The notes beneath the pieces were generated by a model. The model did not search any database. It saw only the letters and a program-made list of their open reading frames with translations, and had not been told where the DNA came from. A DNA stretch of 64,000 nucleotides, from contig CM039512.1 in the NCBI GenBank assembly GCA_022432975.1, positions 45,968,309-46,032,308 on the forward strand. Direction: 5' to 3'. This document shows, one piece after another, positions 23,280 to 32,723 of the stretch. Origin of the DNA: Begonia masoniana (lineage: Eukaryota; Streptophyta; Magnoliopsida; Cucurbitales; Begoniaceae). The position numbers and the translations under genes were made by a program. Numbering within the stretch: the stretch's first letter is position 1; every line of letters begins with the position of its first letter.

Positions 23280-24570
23280 CAAAAGGTAGTCCTAAGCTTT
23301 TTGAAAACCGTGTTATTAATTCCCAATCACTCAGGTCACCAAAACCAAGGACAACTAGAGGAGCTATACAACAAGTTTGAATCTCTAGGCCAACTCTTGT
23401 TAGAGACAAGGGACCAGCATGTCAGGGTCTCTTGTAACCCAATGCATGGTAGAAGAATCGAAATAGTAAGAGGAGATTCAACCTAGTTGAAAACATTGGA
23501 GGTGTTGAAAGAGAGGTAACTGTTTATGAAGAGCCTAGTCATAGAGCTTCCAACTGTCACTTTAATGATGTAAGGCCTTTTAATGTTTCAATTCCTATTT
23601 TTAAAGGTTCTGGTAATGGAGATGATTTTTTTAATTGGGTAGAGAAAGTGGATAAAATATTTGATTGTTCTGACTATTCAGAAAAGATGAAGATACAACT
23701 AGTTTCTCATGAATTCTCGGGCTATGCAAGCCTATGGTTGGAAAACTAAGATCTTAAAGAAGGAGGAATGGTGATGAGGATGTTGTGACTTGAATGGTTA
23801 TGAAGTCTCTAATGAGGAAGAGATTTGTGTCTAGCCATTATCGACAATAATTGTATTTCCAAATGCAAAACCTAAGGCAAGGGACCTCCACGGTTGAAGA
23901 CGATTTAACCGAGTTTGAGATTTTAAAGATTAGATGTAGATTGGAACAACCAGAGGAAAAAACAATTGCAAGGTTCATTAAATGATTAAATAAGGAAATT
24001 GGGAATGTTGTGGAGTTGCAACCCTCAATGGATAGTGTTATTCAACTAGTCATTAAGATAGAGAGGCAAAGGAGAAGGAGAAATAAATAGTATAACTCTC
24101 GGCTTAGCTAAAACCCCACTACTAAATTTGATCAACAAGTCAAGGTTGACGGGAAGATTACATCCATGAGAGAAGTCACTTATAAAGGGGCTGAAGGGAA
24201 GATATTGATTGAAAATACATCAAGACCGACATCTAGAGGCATTAAGTGCTTCAAGTGCCTCGGTTTAGGGAACATAGCATCTCAATGCCCCAACGAGCGA
24301 GTAATGGTGCTAAGAGAAGGCCTTAATAAAGTTGATAGTGTAGATGATTTAGAGGAACAAACTAAGGAAGAGAAGGATTCTCAAAAGGAAATCTTTTATG
24401 CTCAAGAAGGCTCACTCCTTGCGGTCACCCAAAGGGCACTTACCACTCAAGTCTGTGATGAAGCTTGCCAATGGGAGAATAATTTCCACAACCGTTGTTT
24501 AATCAAAGACAAGGTTTGTACCCTAATAGTTAATGTTGGTAGTTGTACCAATGTTGCCTTTTGGATTTAG
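23280..24570 (+). pseudogene. gag-protease remnant of Ty3 element F
   Basis: Read with frameshifts and stops, 23490-24060 contains IPIFKGSGNGDDFFNWVEKV, IFDCSDYSEKMKIQL, RFVSSHYRQ and ARFIK-LNKEIGNVVELQP, a gag capsid like that at 16740-17744. The frame 24166-24570 has a degenerate knuckle CFKCLGLGNIASQC (His replaced by Asn) and CLIKDKVCTLIVNVGSCTNV, the protease site with the catalytic Asp replaced by Asn. The element is therefore dead at both RNA-binding and protease level. Confidence 0.8.
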
Positions 24571-25435
24571 TGAGGAAACTAGAATTGGAAACCACTATGC
24601 ATCGAACACCTTACGCTTTAAGTTAGTTGTACGACTGAGAGAATGTTAATGTTTCCAAACAAGCATGCATATCTTTTTCTATTGGGGGCTATCATGATGA
24701 AATGCTATGTGATGTTATACCTATGAGTGCTAACCATTTGATGCTAGGGAGACCATGGCAATTTAGCCAAGGAACTTATATAAAAAAGTACTATTCATGG
24801 CAAGGATATCTGTGGGAGCCCTTATTTCAGAGATGACAATGTTGAATCATTCTATACAATATGAAAGGAAAGGATTTTTACAATTCCTTGTGAAGGTTTT
24901 AGAGAAGATCAACAACAAAGGAGAGGTGTTGTACGTCCAAGTGGAACCTCCTCTCATCATCTTCCAAAGTCCTCTAATTCTTCAAAACCGAGAGGAGTTT
25001 CAAAATGAGCAACTAGTTTTGAAGGGTTACAAGATGAAGTTGATGAACTTGCTAGTGGAGAACTAGTTCATAGAAGGGGTACAAGGTGGGAGGAGATCTA
25101 TGATGCAATCCCTTTCATGCTAAATAACACAAATGAAGAGACAAGCAAGGAGATGAAAGTTATCTCAATGAGGTATATGTCATTAAGTAGATTGATTACT
25201 TGGCTTTTTAGAATTGGATTATTGGAATAGCAATATTTGTGATATGTAGTTTGTGGAAGAAGTACGATCATCGACCAATTTTGAAATCTAAAATTTGTAT
25301 TTTATTATCAATGATGAAGATTTTGGAACTCTTGCCACTTATACGATTCAAGACTTGTCTTCATATTTTCGTGAAAATAATTATGGAATGAAAAGTTTTG
25401 ATTTGCGGTCAAATCCTCTTCAACCCATGGAGGGT
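24571..25435 (+). pseudogene. Deleted pol remnant of Ty3 element F
   Basis: About 870 bases remain where RT, RNase H and integrase (normally more than 2.5 kb) should be. Short matches to protease-distal sequence persist (LMLGRPWQF around 24739-24765), and 25370-25430 reads like a pol C-terminal tail (FDLRSNPLQPMEGD). The core of pol has been deleted. Confidence 0.65.
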
Positions 25436-26763
25436 GATGTGCCACAGAAATTGCTTACAAGATTCCGAGCCAATGAATTTTCTAACCACTTTACTAATTT
25501 TGTAGGTCAAGTATTTAGTGACAACTTGAAGGAAAAATCAAGCCCTCTAAATGCAAGAGAATTGCAAGGAACAAGGAGAAAACAAACCAATCAAATACTT
25601 TGACCATTAGCATGAAAGTCAATCTAAATATCTTCTCCAAATGCAACATAACTCTTGAGATTAACTTAAAGTTTGAGGACCATGGTCACTTGAAGGAAGG
25701 ACCACGCTTAAGGGAGTCAAGAGAAGACTCAAATACTTGGCACATTTCGAAGACACCAAGGAGACCAAGGCCAATAACAATTTGAAACCAACAATCTTCA
25801 TGGATAAGAGCAATGACCGAAATCAAGAAGGCTCATTTAATCCAACTTTGTGTTTATTTATTTTGAATCTTTGCTAAAAATTATACTTTCATATTTTGTA
25901 TTTTTTAAAGTGGGGACCATCATGAGAGGAGGAGAGAGCCACATAGCAAAAGGAGACCATAAAGTGTTGGTTACCCCTTTTGGCCGAACACTAGGGGTGG
26001 GCACCGGCCGGTTCGGTCTAGTCCCTAGCCCAAACCGAGTCTTCGGGATTTTTTTTCCTGAAGACCAGAATTGGTCCTCCGGGACCTCACCGGGACAGGA
26101 CTGAAAATTTGGTCTGATCCCGGCTCCTCCCACCCTAAGAGAAAGTGTAATAAATTGTTAACCTGTAAAAATTTATCAGTTTGATCCTGCTAAGGGAAAA
26201 TGAAATCTGCTCATTCAGGGTTCTCAAGTGTAATAAATTGTTAACCTGTAAAAATTTCCTCTTTTGACACCAATGCGCAGCAAAAATCGAGCCCTAATCA
26301 AACACATACAGTGACTGTGAGTGAGGACGGAGGCGAGCCGATCAGCCGAAGAGGAAGACAGAGGAGAGACGAGGCGAGGCGACCAGGCGACCCGATCAAC
26401 CGAGGACTGAGGTGAGCGGCCAAGCGCAGCCCGATCAGCTGATCAGCAGGGAGCACAGGAGCTTTGTAGGCGAGGCGAATCGGAGAACGGAACACGGGAG
26501 TCGGGAGTCTCGAGTCGTCCAACGTCGGGTATTCAGCTGAGCAAAAGAACGCATCGGGGCTTTGGGAGGGATTCTGCGAGTGCGAGTGCGTTCTCGGTTC
26601 TATGTGAGTGCGTTTTGCGTGAGTGACTGAGTGTTCTGCTTCTGCAACTGAAGAGTAAAGCCCAGTTTTTTTTAACATTCTGTCCGGTCTGATTATTTGG
26701 GATTTTTGGCTATGGACCGAAGACCGGACCGAAACCGGTGGTCTAGCGAGTTGGGATCGAAAC

Positions 26764-27141
26764 TGTAACGACTCCCTTTTTCCAGCAAGATATTGTCTGC
26801 TCTGGGGATTGAGTCGTAACCCAATATCCTCCCCTCACAGCTTTGTTTGGCGAGAACTTCCCAGAAGGTCACCCAACCTAGAATTGCTCTCGCCGAAGCA
26901 CTTTTAACTTCGGAGTTCTTATGGGATCCGTTGCCAATTGTGCTCCAAAATGCGTCTTGCTATGTTGGGAGAGTCTCTTTACATATATTTCATTTCCATA
27001 TACTTCCCCAAGCAATGTGGGATTGTGACGACCCCCTTTTTACGACCCGTCACCTTCCGGTTTACCCGCGCGGACGTACCGCCATCTGGGTTCCGGTTCG
27101 TGCAGCCATCGTACCCATACGTGCACATTCGGGTCATCACA
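26764..27141 (-). repeat. Cassandra 3' LTR
   Basis: The 378-base copy, downstream in the element's own orientation. It keeps the 5S-like segment at 26850-26946. Confidence 0.9.
26850..26946 (-). ncRNA. 5S rRNA-like segment in the Cassandra 3' LTR
   Basis: On the minus strand it reads ACGGATCCCATAAGAACTCC, GAAGTTAAAAGTGCTTCGGC, GAGAG, then GGTTGGGTGACC and CTGGGAAGT, in the order of plant 5S rRNA. The box A region (AAGTTAAAAGTGCT against AAGTTAAGCGTGCT in 5S) and box C region (GGTTGGGTGACC against GGATGGGTGACC) are changed at a few positions. It is part of the transposon, not a 5S gene. Confidence 0.88.
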
Positions 27142-27211
27142 ATCACCCCCCTCGGGGGCCCAACGTCCTCGTTGGTCACATTTCCGATTGGGTACAGGCT
27201 TTGATATCATT

Positions 27212-27590
27212 TGTAACGACCCCTTTTTCCAGCCAGATATTGTCCTGCTCTGGGGATTGGGTCCGTAGCCCAATATCCTCCCCTTATGGCTTTGTTTGGC
27301 GAGAACTTTCCAGAAGGCCACCCAACCTGGAATTGCTCTCGCCGAAGCACTTTTAACTTTGGAGTTCTTATGGGATCCGTTGCCAATTGTGCTCCAAAAC
27401 GCGTCTTGCTATGTTGGGAGGGTTTCTTTACATATGTTTCATTTCCATATACTTTCCCAAGCGATGTGGGATTGTGACGACCTCCTTTTTACGACCCGTC
27501 ACCTTCCATTTCACCCGCGCGGACGTATCGCCATCCGGGTTCCGGTTTGTGCAGCCATCGTACCCATACGTGCACATTCGGGTCATCACA
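27212..27590 (-). repeat. Cassandra 5' LTR
   Basis: The 379-base copy next to the PBS. It differs from its partner by scattered substitutions (for example CGAACC versus CGAAAC contexts near 27065 and 27545), so the insertion is not very recent. Confidence 0.9.
27299..27395 (-). ncRNA. 5S rRNA-like segment in the Cassandra 5' LTR
   Basis: Same derivation as the copy at 26850-26946, in the promoter-side LTR. It keeps GAACTCC-AAAGTTAAAAGTGC and GGTTGGGTGGCC-type blocks. In Cassandra these carry RNA polymerase III internal promoter sequence. Whether this diverged copy is transcribed cannot be told from sequence. Confidence 0.88.
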
Positions 27591-28287
27591 CAAACTGGAC
27601 CGAAACTGTCTGTCCGGTCTTGTTGTCGGGACACGGTACGGCTCTGCCCACTCCTACCGAACACCCCCTTTCTTCCACTTCTCTTTTACCTTTTTTGTAT
27701 TAGTCTTCTCTTTAAGTTGTAAACCCTAATCTTGTTGTGGTATTTAAACCACTCTTATGGGTTGCCATTGGCAGCTTGGTTGAATAGAAAATAGAAGAAT
27801 CATCTTCTTCCCAAAATCTTGAAGCTTATCAGCATCAAGTCCACAATCCATCGATGAGTTATATTCGATTGGTATTGTGTTGTTGGACTCCATTTTCATG
27901 AGTGTAGTGGTTTCCACGTTATTGCATCCCTTCTCTACCTCATTCCATTAAGGTAGAACATTCAGCAAGGGTGTATAAAGCTCTGTCCATAGCAAGTTAG
28001 AGTGTTCACCCTCAAGGATAGCCAAGAGCCGAGGAAGTGTAATTTAACACTTTATGGACTAACTAGCACCACATCATCCATATCACTCCATTCCCTTCCA
28101 GTTGAGCCCTGAGTTTTGGAGAGCATTTCCATCACATCCAGAGTAAGATCCCACTGAAGTTTTAGCACCATTGGAGTTCTCTTGAGAAAGTTGTGCATTC
28201 GCAAAAGTTGAATATTTTTCGGCCAAATTGTTTTTGTTGCCGAGGGTTTTTGTGCTTCAACTTCCCTCGTTTAGTTGAATTACATCA

Positions 28288-28756
28288 GTTTACAAGAGAG
28301 TAAAATATCACAACCTAAAAATGTTTTTGCTGGTTTTATCTTTAAGTGGGCATTATTTTTTTAAGGAGGAGAGAGGAGGCAAAGTAAAAGCAGAGAATGC
28401 GTGGTTGCAACTTTGGATGCAAAAAGTGGGTTTCTCAGGGGGAAACAAAGAGCAGCTATTGCTTTGCAGGTTTCTAGATGGGGAAGCACATTCCCCCACC
28501 CCCATCCTACTTCTACAAAAGTGTCCTCCTCTCTTTTCACTACCAAGTGTCGTCTAAAACGACGAAAACAGGAACAGAGTCAGGCGAGTGTTATTGGATG
28601 ATCATCCATTTTCCTCTGAGTGCGGCAAAAACGAACTCATTTTTCAATGTGTAAGGATAAAATGCGCGTTCTGTATAGTGGCAGATTCAAGCGATGCTTA
28701 CACGGAGAAATGAAGATTAGGTCGAATAGTATTTGTACATGTAAAGTGGTCAAAAA
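28288..28756. other. MYB 3' flank
   Basis: No repeat family or coding frame is recognised. It presumably includes the MYB 3' untranslated region on the minus strand. Frames at 28321-28557 and its opposite show no known motif. Confidence 0.6.
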
Positions 28757-29888
28757 CTAAAAATCCCACGCAAATTGATTCATAGGATTGACACTGTAAT
28801 ACGTCATGGATGGGGAGTCTGCAAACGGATCGAAGTCAAAATTAGAAGTAACTTCTAAAGCAGAAGAATTATCCATGATCATTTGCGCACCACCCAATTC
28901 ACAATCAGCGATCTTCTGATGATTTGTTTCTGCAGCTTCCCAAGCCGTATACTGATGTTCCTGCAATGGCGTTGGCGTCTCCTTCTGCTCTTCTATTGGT
29001 GCATGCTCAACAGCTTCAAGGCCACCAAACCCAGTTGGAAAATCCGACCCTTCGCAAGCCGCCTCTAGAGGGACGACGACTCTACTCATCTCCTTTGAAA
29101 GTGGTCTACCTGTAGATTCCACCAAAGCATCCCATACCATATTCAGATTCTGGTAAAAGCTAGCTGATAAGGTGGAGCTAAGTTCTTGGTGCGGGTAATT
29201 TGGATCTTTCGTATCGATTCTACTATTATCAGGAGGAGAAACTGAGAGGGAATGGGGGAAAGATGGGTTTGTTTCACTGCAGTGTTCTTCTGTTTTCATC
29301 AGCTCATTCGAAGAGCACAGGAAGAAAACTGAAGAGGAAGTGTCAGGTTTTGAATGTACGAGAGAGAACTCGTTGTAATTGCTACTGCTTGTGATGTTGA
29401 CGGGTTTGGTCTTATAAGCAGTTTTATGAGATGGAAGAAGATTATGAGTGTTGGGATCTAAGCCTTGAGCAATGAGCTTCTTCTTAACACAGGAATTCCA
29501 GAAGTTTTTAATCTCATTGTCTGTTCTACCAGGCAAATGCTTGGCTATCTGAGCCCATCTGTTGCCAAGAATTCTATGAACATCAATAATGGTCGTTTCT
29601 TCCTGTGCAGTGAATGACCCTCTCTTCAGATCCGGCCTCAAGTAGTTTATCCATCTCAGCCTGCAACTCTTCCCACATCTCTGCAACCCTAGTTAAATCA
29701 AAACAAGATGATGAAGAGCGACCCCAGCTGTGTGCATATAATAATACAATACAAATACCTGCCATTTTAGGAACGGAACTCCAAGAGCCATGGCCGTTGT
29801 TGGCTATGTAGTTGATGAGCTTATCGTCTTCTTCGGGAGACCACAACCCTCTCTTCACCTTCTGTTTGCTGCAGCAGTGATGCCCCAT
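28757..29888 (-). CDS. R2R3-MYB transcription factor (two exons, 353 aa)
   Basis: Exon 1 is 29888-29759 and exon 2 is 29688-28757, with a 70-base GT...AG intron (GCAG|GTATTTG ... AACTAG|GG) that splits a Gly codon. The joined protein has R2 with Trp 16, 36 and 56 and R3 with Phe 69, Trp 88 and Trp 107, the standard R2R3 DNA-binding helices. It starts [20 protein letters not shown] and has [20 protein letters not shown] and [19 protein letters not shown]. This signature places it near the MYB26/MYB67/MYB103 group, whose characterised members control secondary wall thickening; the exact orthologue cannot be set by eye. The acidic C-terminus is variable and presumably the activation region. The R3 intron common in this family is absent. 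No frame damage is seen, so the gene looks functional. It acts in the nucleus. Confidence 0.93.
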
Positions 29889-29969
29889 CTCCTCCGACCT
29901 TGATTCCCAGAGAGGGCACTGGCAGACTGGTAAAAGGTTTGAACTGCCATAAAGAAGCTTTAGGGCCTT

Positions 29970-29985
29970 ACTTTATATTTGCTCC
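29970..29985 (-). promoter_or_regulatory. Probable TATA box of the MYB gene
   Basis: The minus strand reads CAAATATAAAG here, about 90 bases upstream of the start codon, a plausible distance for a TATA box with a short 5' leader. No transcription start evidence is available. Confidence 0.45.
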
Positions 29986-29989
29986 TATT

Positions 29990-30960
29990 ACGGGAAAAAA
30001 GGGTACTTTAGTTCCACCTGCTATTCTTAATTATCAGATTGTACGTGTACAACAGAACATAAAAATTTAGAGAGAAAAGAAATGGAATTTCGACGTGGAG
30101 TTTACTTCATGAGAGAGCCACTCAGAGTCTTTTGATTGTGTTGTTAGTTTTAATTTCCGAGTCTTGTCGTCAACAATAGTCACGATAAGATGATATTACT
30201 TATGATTTGTTGTTTAACCAAGCCATTGGTGCAGAAAATCTTGAATCTGAAGCTCAAGCTGACAGCAGACAAACCTCAAGGAAGCAACTTGCTTACTTAT
30301 GTAACAATCCTTTGACGGCTCTCCTCGAAAATATTAATCAACTAACGCACTCACCCTCTTGTCTCATTTTTCTACTATTTGTCATCAATTCTACGTTGAT
30401 TTCATGCGTTTTTTCCTCATTTTTCTACGTATATGTGCTGGTGTGATGGATTCCATGGGTTTTGTTGCAGATAAAAGTGAAGTGATTTTGTTTAAGGGAT
30501 TGGATTCTTGTATTTTACGTTGTCCAAACTACATAAATATGAACGACAATACCCATTGAAAGGCGTTTTGTTATAGTGGTTGGCGAAATGATACCCTGAA
30601 GAATTTAAGATTGGGAAAAAGCTAAATGATTGTTTTCGTAAAAGATATGAATAATCATTTCTTGCATCTTAATTCAACTCTCTCTTTCTCTCTCAAGACA
30701 GACACATGTACGTAAACACACTGTCTTAATAGGTAGGGTATTTACTCTCTTTCTGTCTCGTCTATCCAAATACATTATACTTTTTGTCTCGTACGTAAAA
30801 GTATTTCGTACCCAATATAGTATGTATGGATAATATAGAAAATAAAGAGCTGGGTAAAGAAGATGATGACTATGATGATTTGATTTGACAGCTTTGAGGA
30901 CGATTTTCATTGTTTCCACTTCCTGGGTTATCGATTATACCATTAACAAGACAAGACTAT
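29990..30960. other. Intergenic sequence upstream of the MYB gene
   Basis: No transposon terminus or conserved coding motif is seen. A CT-rich run lies at 30679-30696. Frames of 60-80 codons (30207-30446, 30674-30919) have no recognisable domain. This may contain the MYB promoter. Confidence 0.6.
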
Positions 30961-30962
30961 AT

Positions 30963-32338
30963 TGTTTTTTTTTTATAAAAATTATTTTAATCTCTAAATT
31001 ATGAATTTTTTTTTAAACATCTTTAAACCAACAAACTTAACAAATTCAACTTTCATCTATCATAAATCTAATAATTTAAGCTCTTCCGACCCCGTGATAA
31101 CCCTCATTCTACATTTTTTTGTGAATAATAGGGGCCGATTTAAAACGAATGGCCTCCGGTTCTTTCGGGAGGTCGTTGTGGGAAGTGGAGATTACTTGTT
31201 TCGCGTGCACTGCACGTGGAACGGGAAGTCGTTCTCCCTAGCCAGCCCCTGTTCTCAATAGTATTTTATAACGGGGGGCTGGCTCGTGAGAACGGGCTCC
31301 CGTTCTCAATTATTGGATTGGAGAATTAGAGAACGTTCTCCAGAACGGACCCTATTATATATTTATTATAGTGCTTAATTTATTTATTTATTGTAATGTA
31401 TAATTTTGAACTTATTATAATCTGTAATTCTGTTACTTTTTAACACTATTACGATTTATTATAATTTTGATTAATTATTTTATAAAACAAGCGTATAATA
31501 ATTATAATAAATCATACAAATGCTAGAAAATGACGAAAATTTACATATTATCTTCTCATGATATGGTGAACATATATTAAAAATTTCAAGTAAATTGAAT
31601 ATTGTTTGGTATTTTTTTAAAATTAATTTATAAAGTAAATAAAGTGTAATTTAGTGATATAAAGTTGAAAAAATGAGCAGAATTTCGTTTATTTTATGAC
31701 TCCTCCATAGCCACAATTCCTGCTTATTCAAATTGCTAATTTATACCCAACAGCCAGATCCAGATAATTACAGTATAAATATAAAGTAAAGTGACATCAA
31801 TTGAAATGAAATACAAAATACAGTACATCAAATTATAAGAAATACAAACTAAATTGGTTTATTTTATAGTGAGGGGCCGATCTCTTATATACTATCGGAG
31901 ATCAGCCTCTGGTTGGAGGGTAAAGAGCCCCCGTTCTCAGCCCTAATTTTGAGAACGGGGGACCAATTTGGGCGAACTGCCCTCTCTGTTCCACAACGGA
32001 GGGCCAATCTAAGGAGATGGCCCCCCGTTCTCAAGAGCAATTTTTGAGAACAGGGGACCGGCTCAAGAGAACCTTCCCACATTCCAATTCCACGTGCATC
32101 GCACGTGGAACGGGGGGCCTCCACCCCCAAAACAACCCCCTGACAGAATGGGAGGCCATAATTTTAAATCGGCCCCCGTTCTAGGTAAAAAAATGCAGAA
32201 TGGAGGGTGATTGGGGGATCGCGAGGGGTTAAATTATTAGGTTTATGATTGTTAGATTTATTAGGGTTGTTAGTTTAAGACTGTTTAAAAAAAATCCATA
32301 ATTTAGGGGATAAAATGGTTTTTACCCTTGTTTTTTTA
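30963..32338. mobile_element. Non-autonomous DNA element with long terminal inverted repeats
   Basis: The left 300 bases (CTCTAAATTATG, TTTTTTTTAAACATCTTTAA, ATAAATCTAATAATTTAA, GGGGCCGATTTAAAA) are repeated in inverted, diverged form at the right (CCCCTAAATTATGG, TTTTTTAAACAGTCTTAAAC, ATAAACCTAATAATTTAA, GGGGGCCGATTTAAAA on the minus strand). Inside each arm are CGTTCTC/GAGAACG words and ACGTGCACTGCACGTGGAAC-like palindromes. The centre (31360-31860) is AT-rich with no gene. Long imperfect arms suggest a Mutator-like or foldback element; the target duplication could not be fixed. Confidence 0.7.
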
Positions 32339-32367
32339 ATGTCAGAGGAGTTAATATTTAGAACATA

Positions 32368-32710
32368 CAAGAAAGAAATTTTTGGAAAATGAAAAAATAA
32401 AATGGAAATAAGAGAAATTATTTTATTGAAATGTTTTTACTATTGACTTGATTGCAAATGTCTACACTCATATTATATTTATAGAATTATTTGGTACATA
32501 TATAAAACAATACATGAACCACATATTTAATCTAATACATGTACTAGCATTTAATGAATCACTTAATTACATGAACCAGTGTACCTACACATACATGAAT
32601 CTCAACTCCCTATGCAACTTTTCACAAATACATTTGACTTTAACCATAACCATATGAAAAACATACATTAACTAAAATATATTATTTGAATTAAACTTAT
32701 ATTTTCAACA
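32368..32710 (-). repeat. 3' LTR of the decayed copia
   Basis: Matches the right LTR over shared blocks such as AAAACAATACATGAA, CTACACATACATGAAT and TATTTGAATTAA. On the minus strand it begins TGTTGAAAATATAAG. The left limit is approximate. Confidence 0.75.
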
Positions 32711-32723
32711 TATTTACTTAAGC

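Larger units (their letters stand above)
26764..27590 (-). mobile_element. Cassandra TRIM retrotransposon with 5S rRNA-like LTRs
   Basis: Two direct repeats of 378 and 379 bases (26764-27141, 27212-27590) enclose only 70 internal bases. On the minus strand each LTR starts TGTGATGACCCG and ends GTCGTTACA (left copy GAGTCGTTACA). A PBS-like TGATATCAAAGCC lies at 27209-27197 and a purine tract CCGAGGGGGGTGAT at about 27154-27142. Flanks GAAAC (26759-26763) and CAAAC (27591-27595) are a near-perfect duplication. Each LTR contains a 5S rRNA-derived segment, the defining trait of Cassandra. It encodes no protein and would rely on other elements to move. Confidence 0.93.
25992..27656. mobile_element. 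Non-autonomous hAT element, TSD CCGAACAC
   Basis: Termini are TAGGGGTGGGCA at the left and TGCCCACTCCTA at the right (11 of 12 complementary), flanked by perfect 8-bp duplications CCGAACAC at 25984-25991 and 27657-27664. Eight-base duplications and TAGGGGTG-type ends are diagnostic of hAT transposons. The unoccupied site is preserved in the other repeat copy at 22578-22585 (CCGAATAC). There is no transposase. It holds a short internal duplication (AAGTGTAATAAATTGTTAAC at about 26147 and 26229), a region 26280-26680 of unknown origin, and a Cassandra element. Confidence 0.93.
25436..28287 (+). mobile_element. Right terminal repeat of Ty3 element F, interrupted by a hAT element
   Basis: The repeat runs 25436-25991, is interrupted by the hAT element, and resumes at 27665 to an end ACATCA at 28287. 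It matches 22031-23210 throughout. Because both repeats begin with pol-tail sequence, the left one is also the 3' end of a former upstream copy. Confidence 0.7.

Noticed and set aside
26298..26678. 126-codon minus-strand frame inside the hAT element
   Set aside because: Serine/proline-rich from local GC composition, no start context or domain.
26850..27395. Genuine tandem 5S rRNA genes
   Set aside because: Only parts of 5S are present, with changes in box A and box C regions, inside LTRs with PBS and PPT; Cassandra explains all of it.
26847..27729. Plus-strand frames of 110-170 codons
   Set aside because: They run antisense through the Cassandra LTRs and 5S-like segments.
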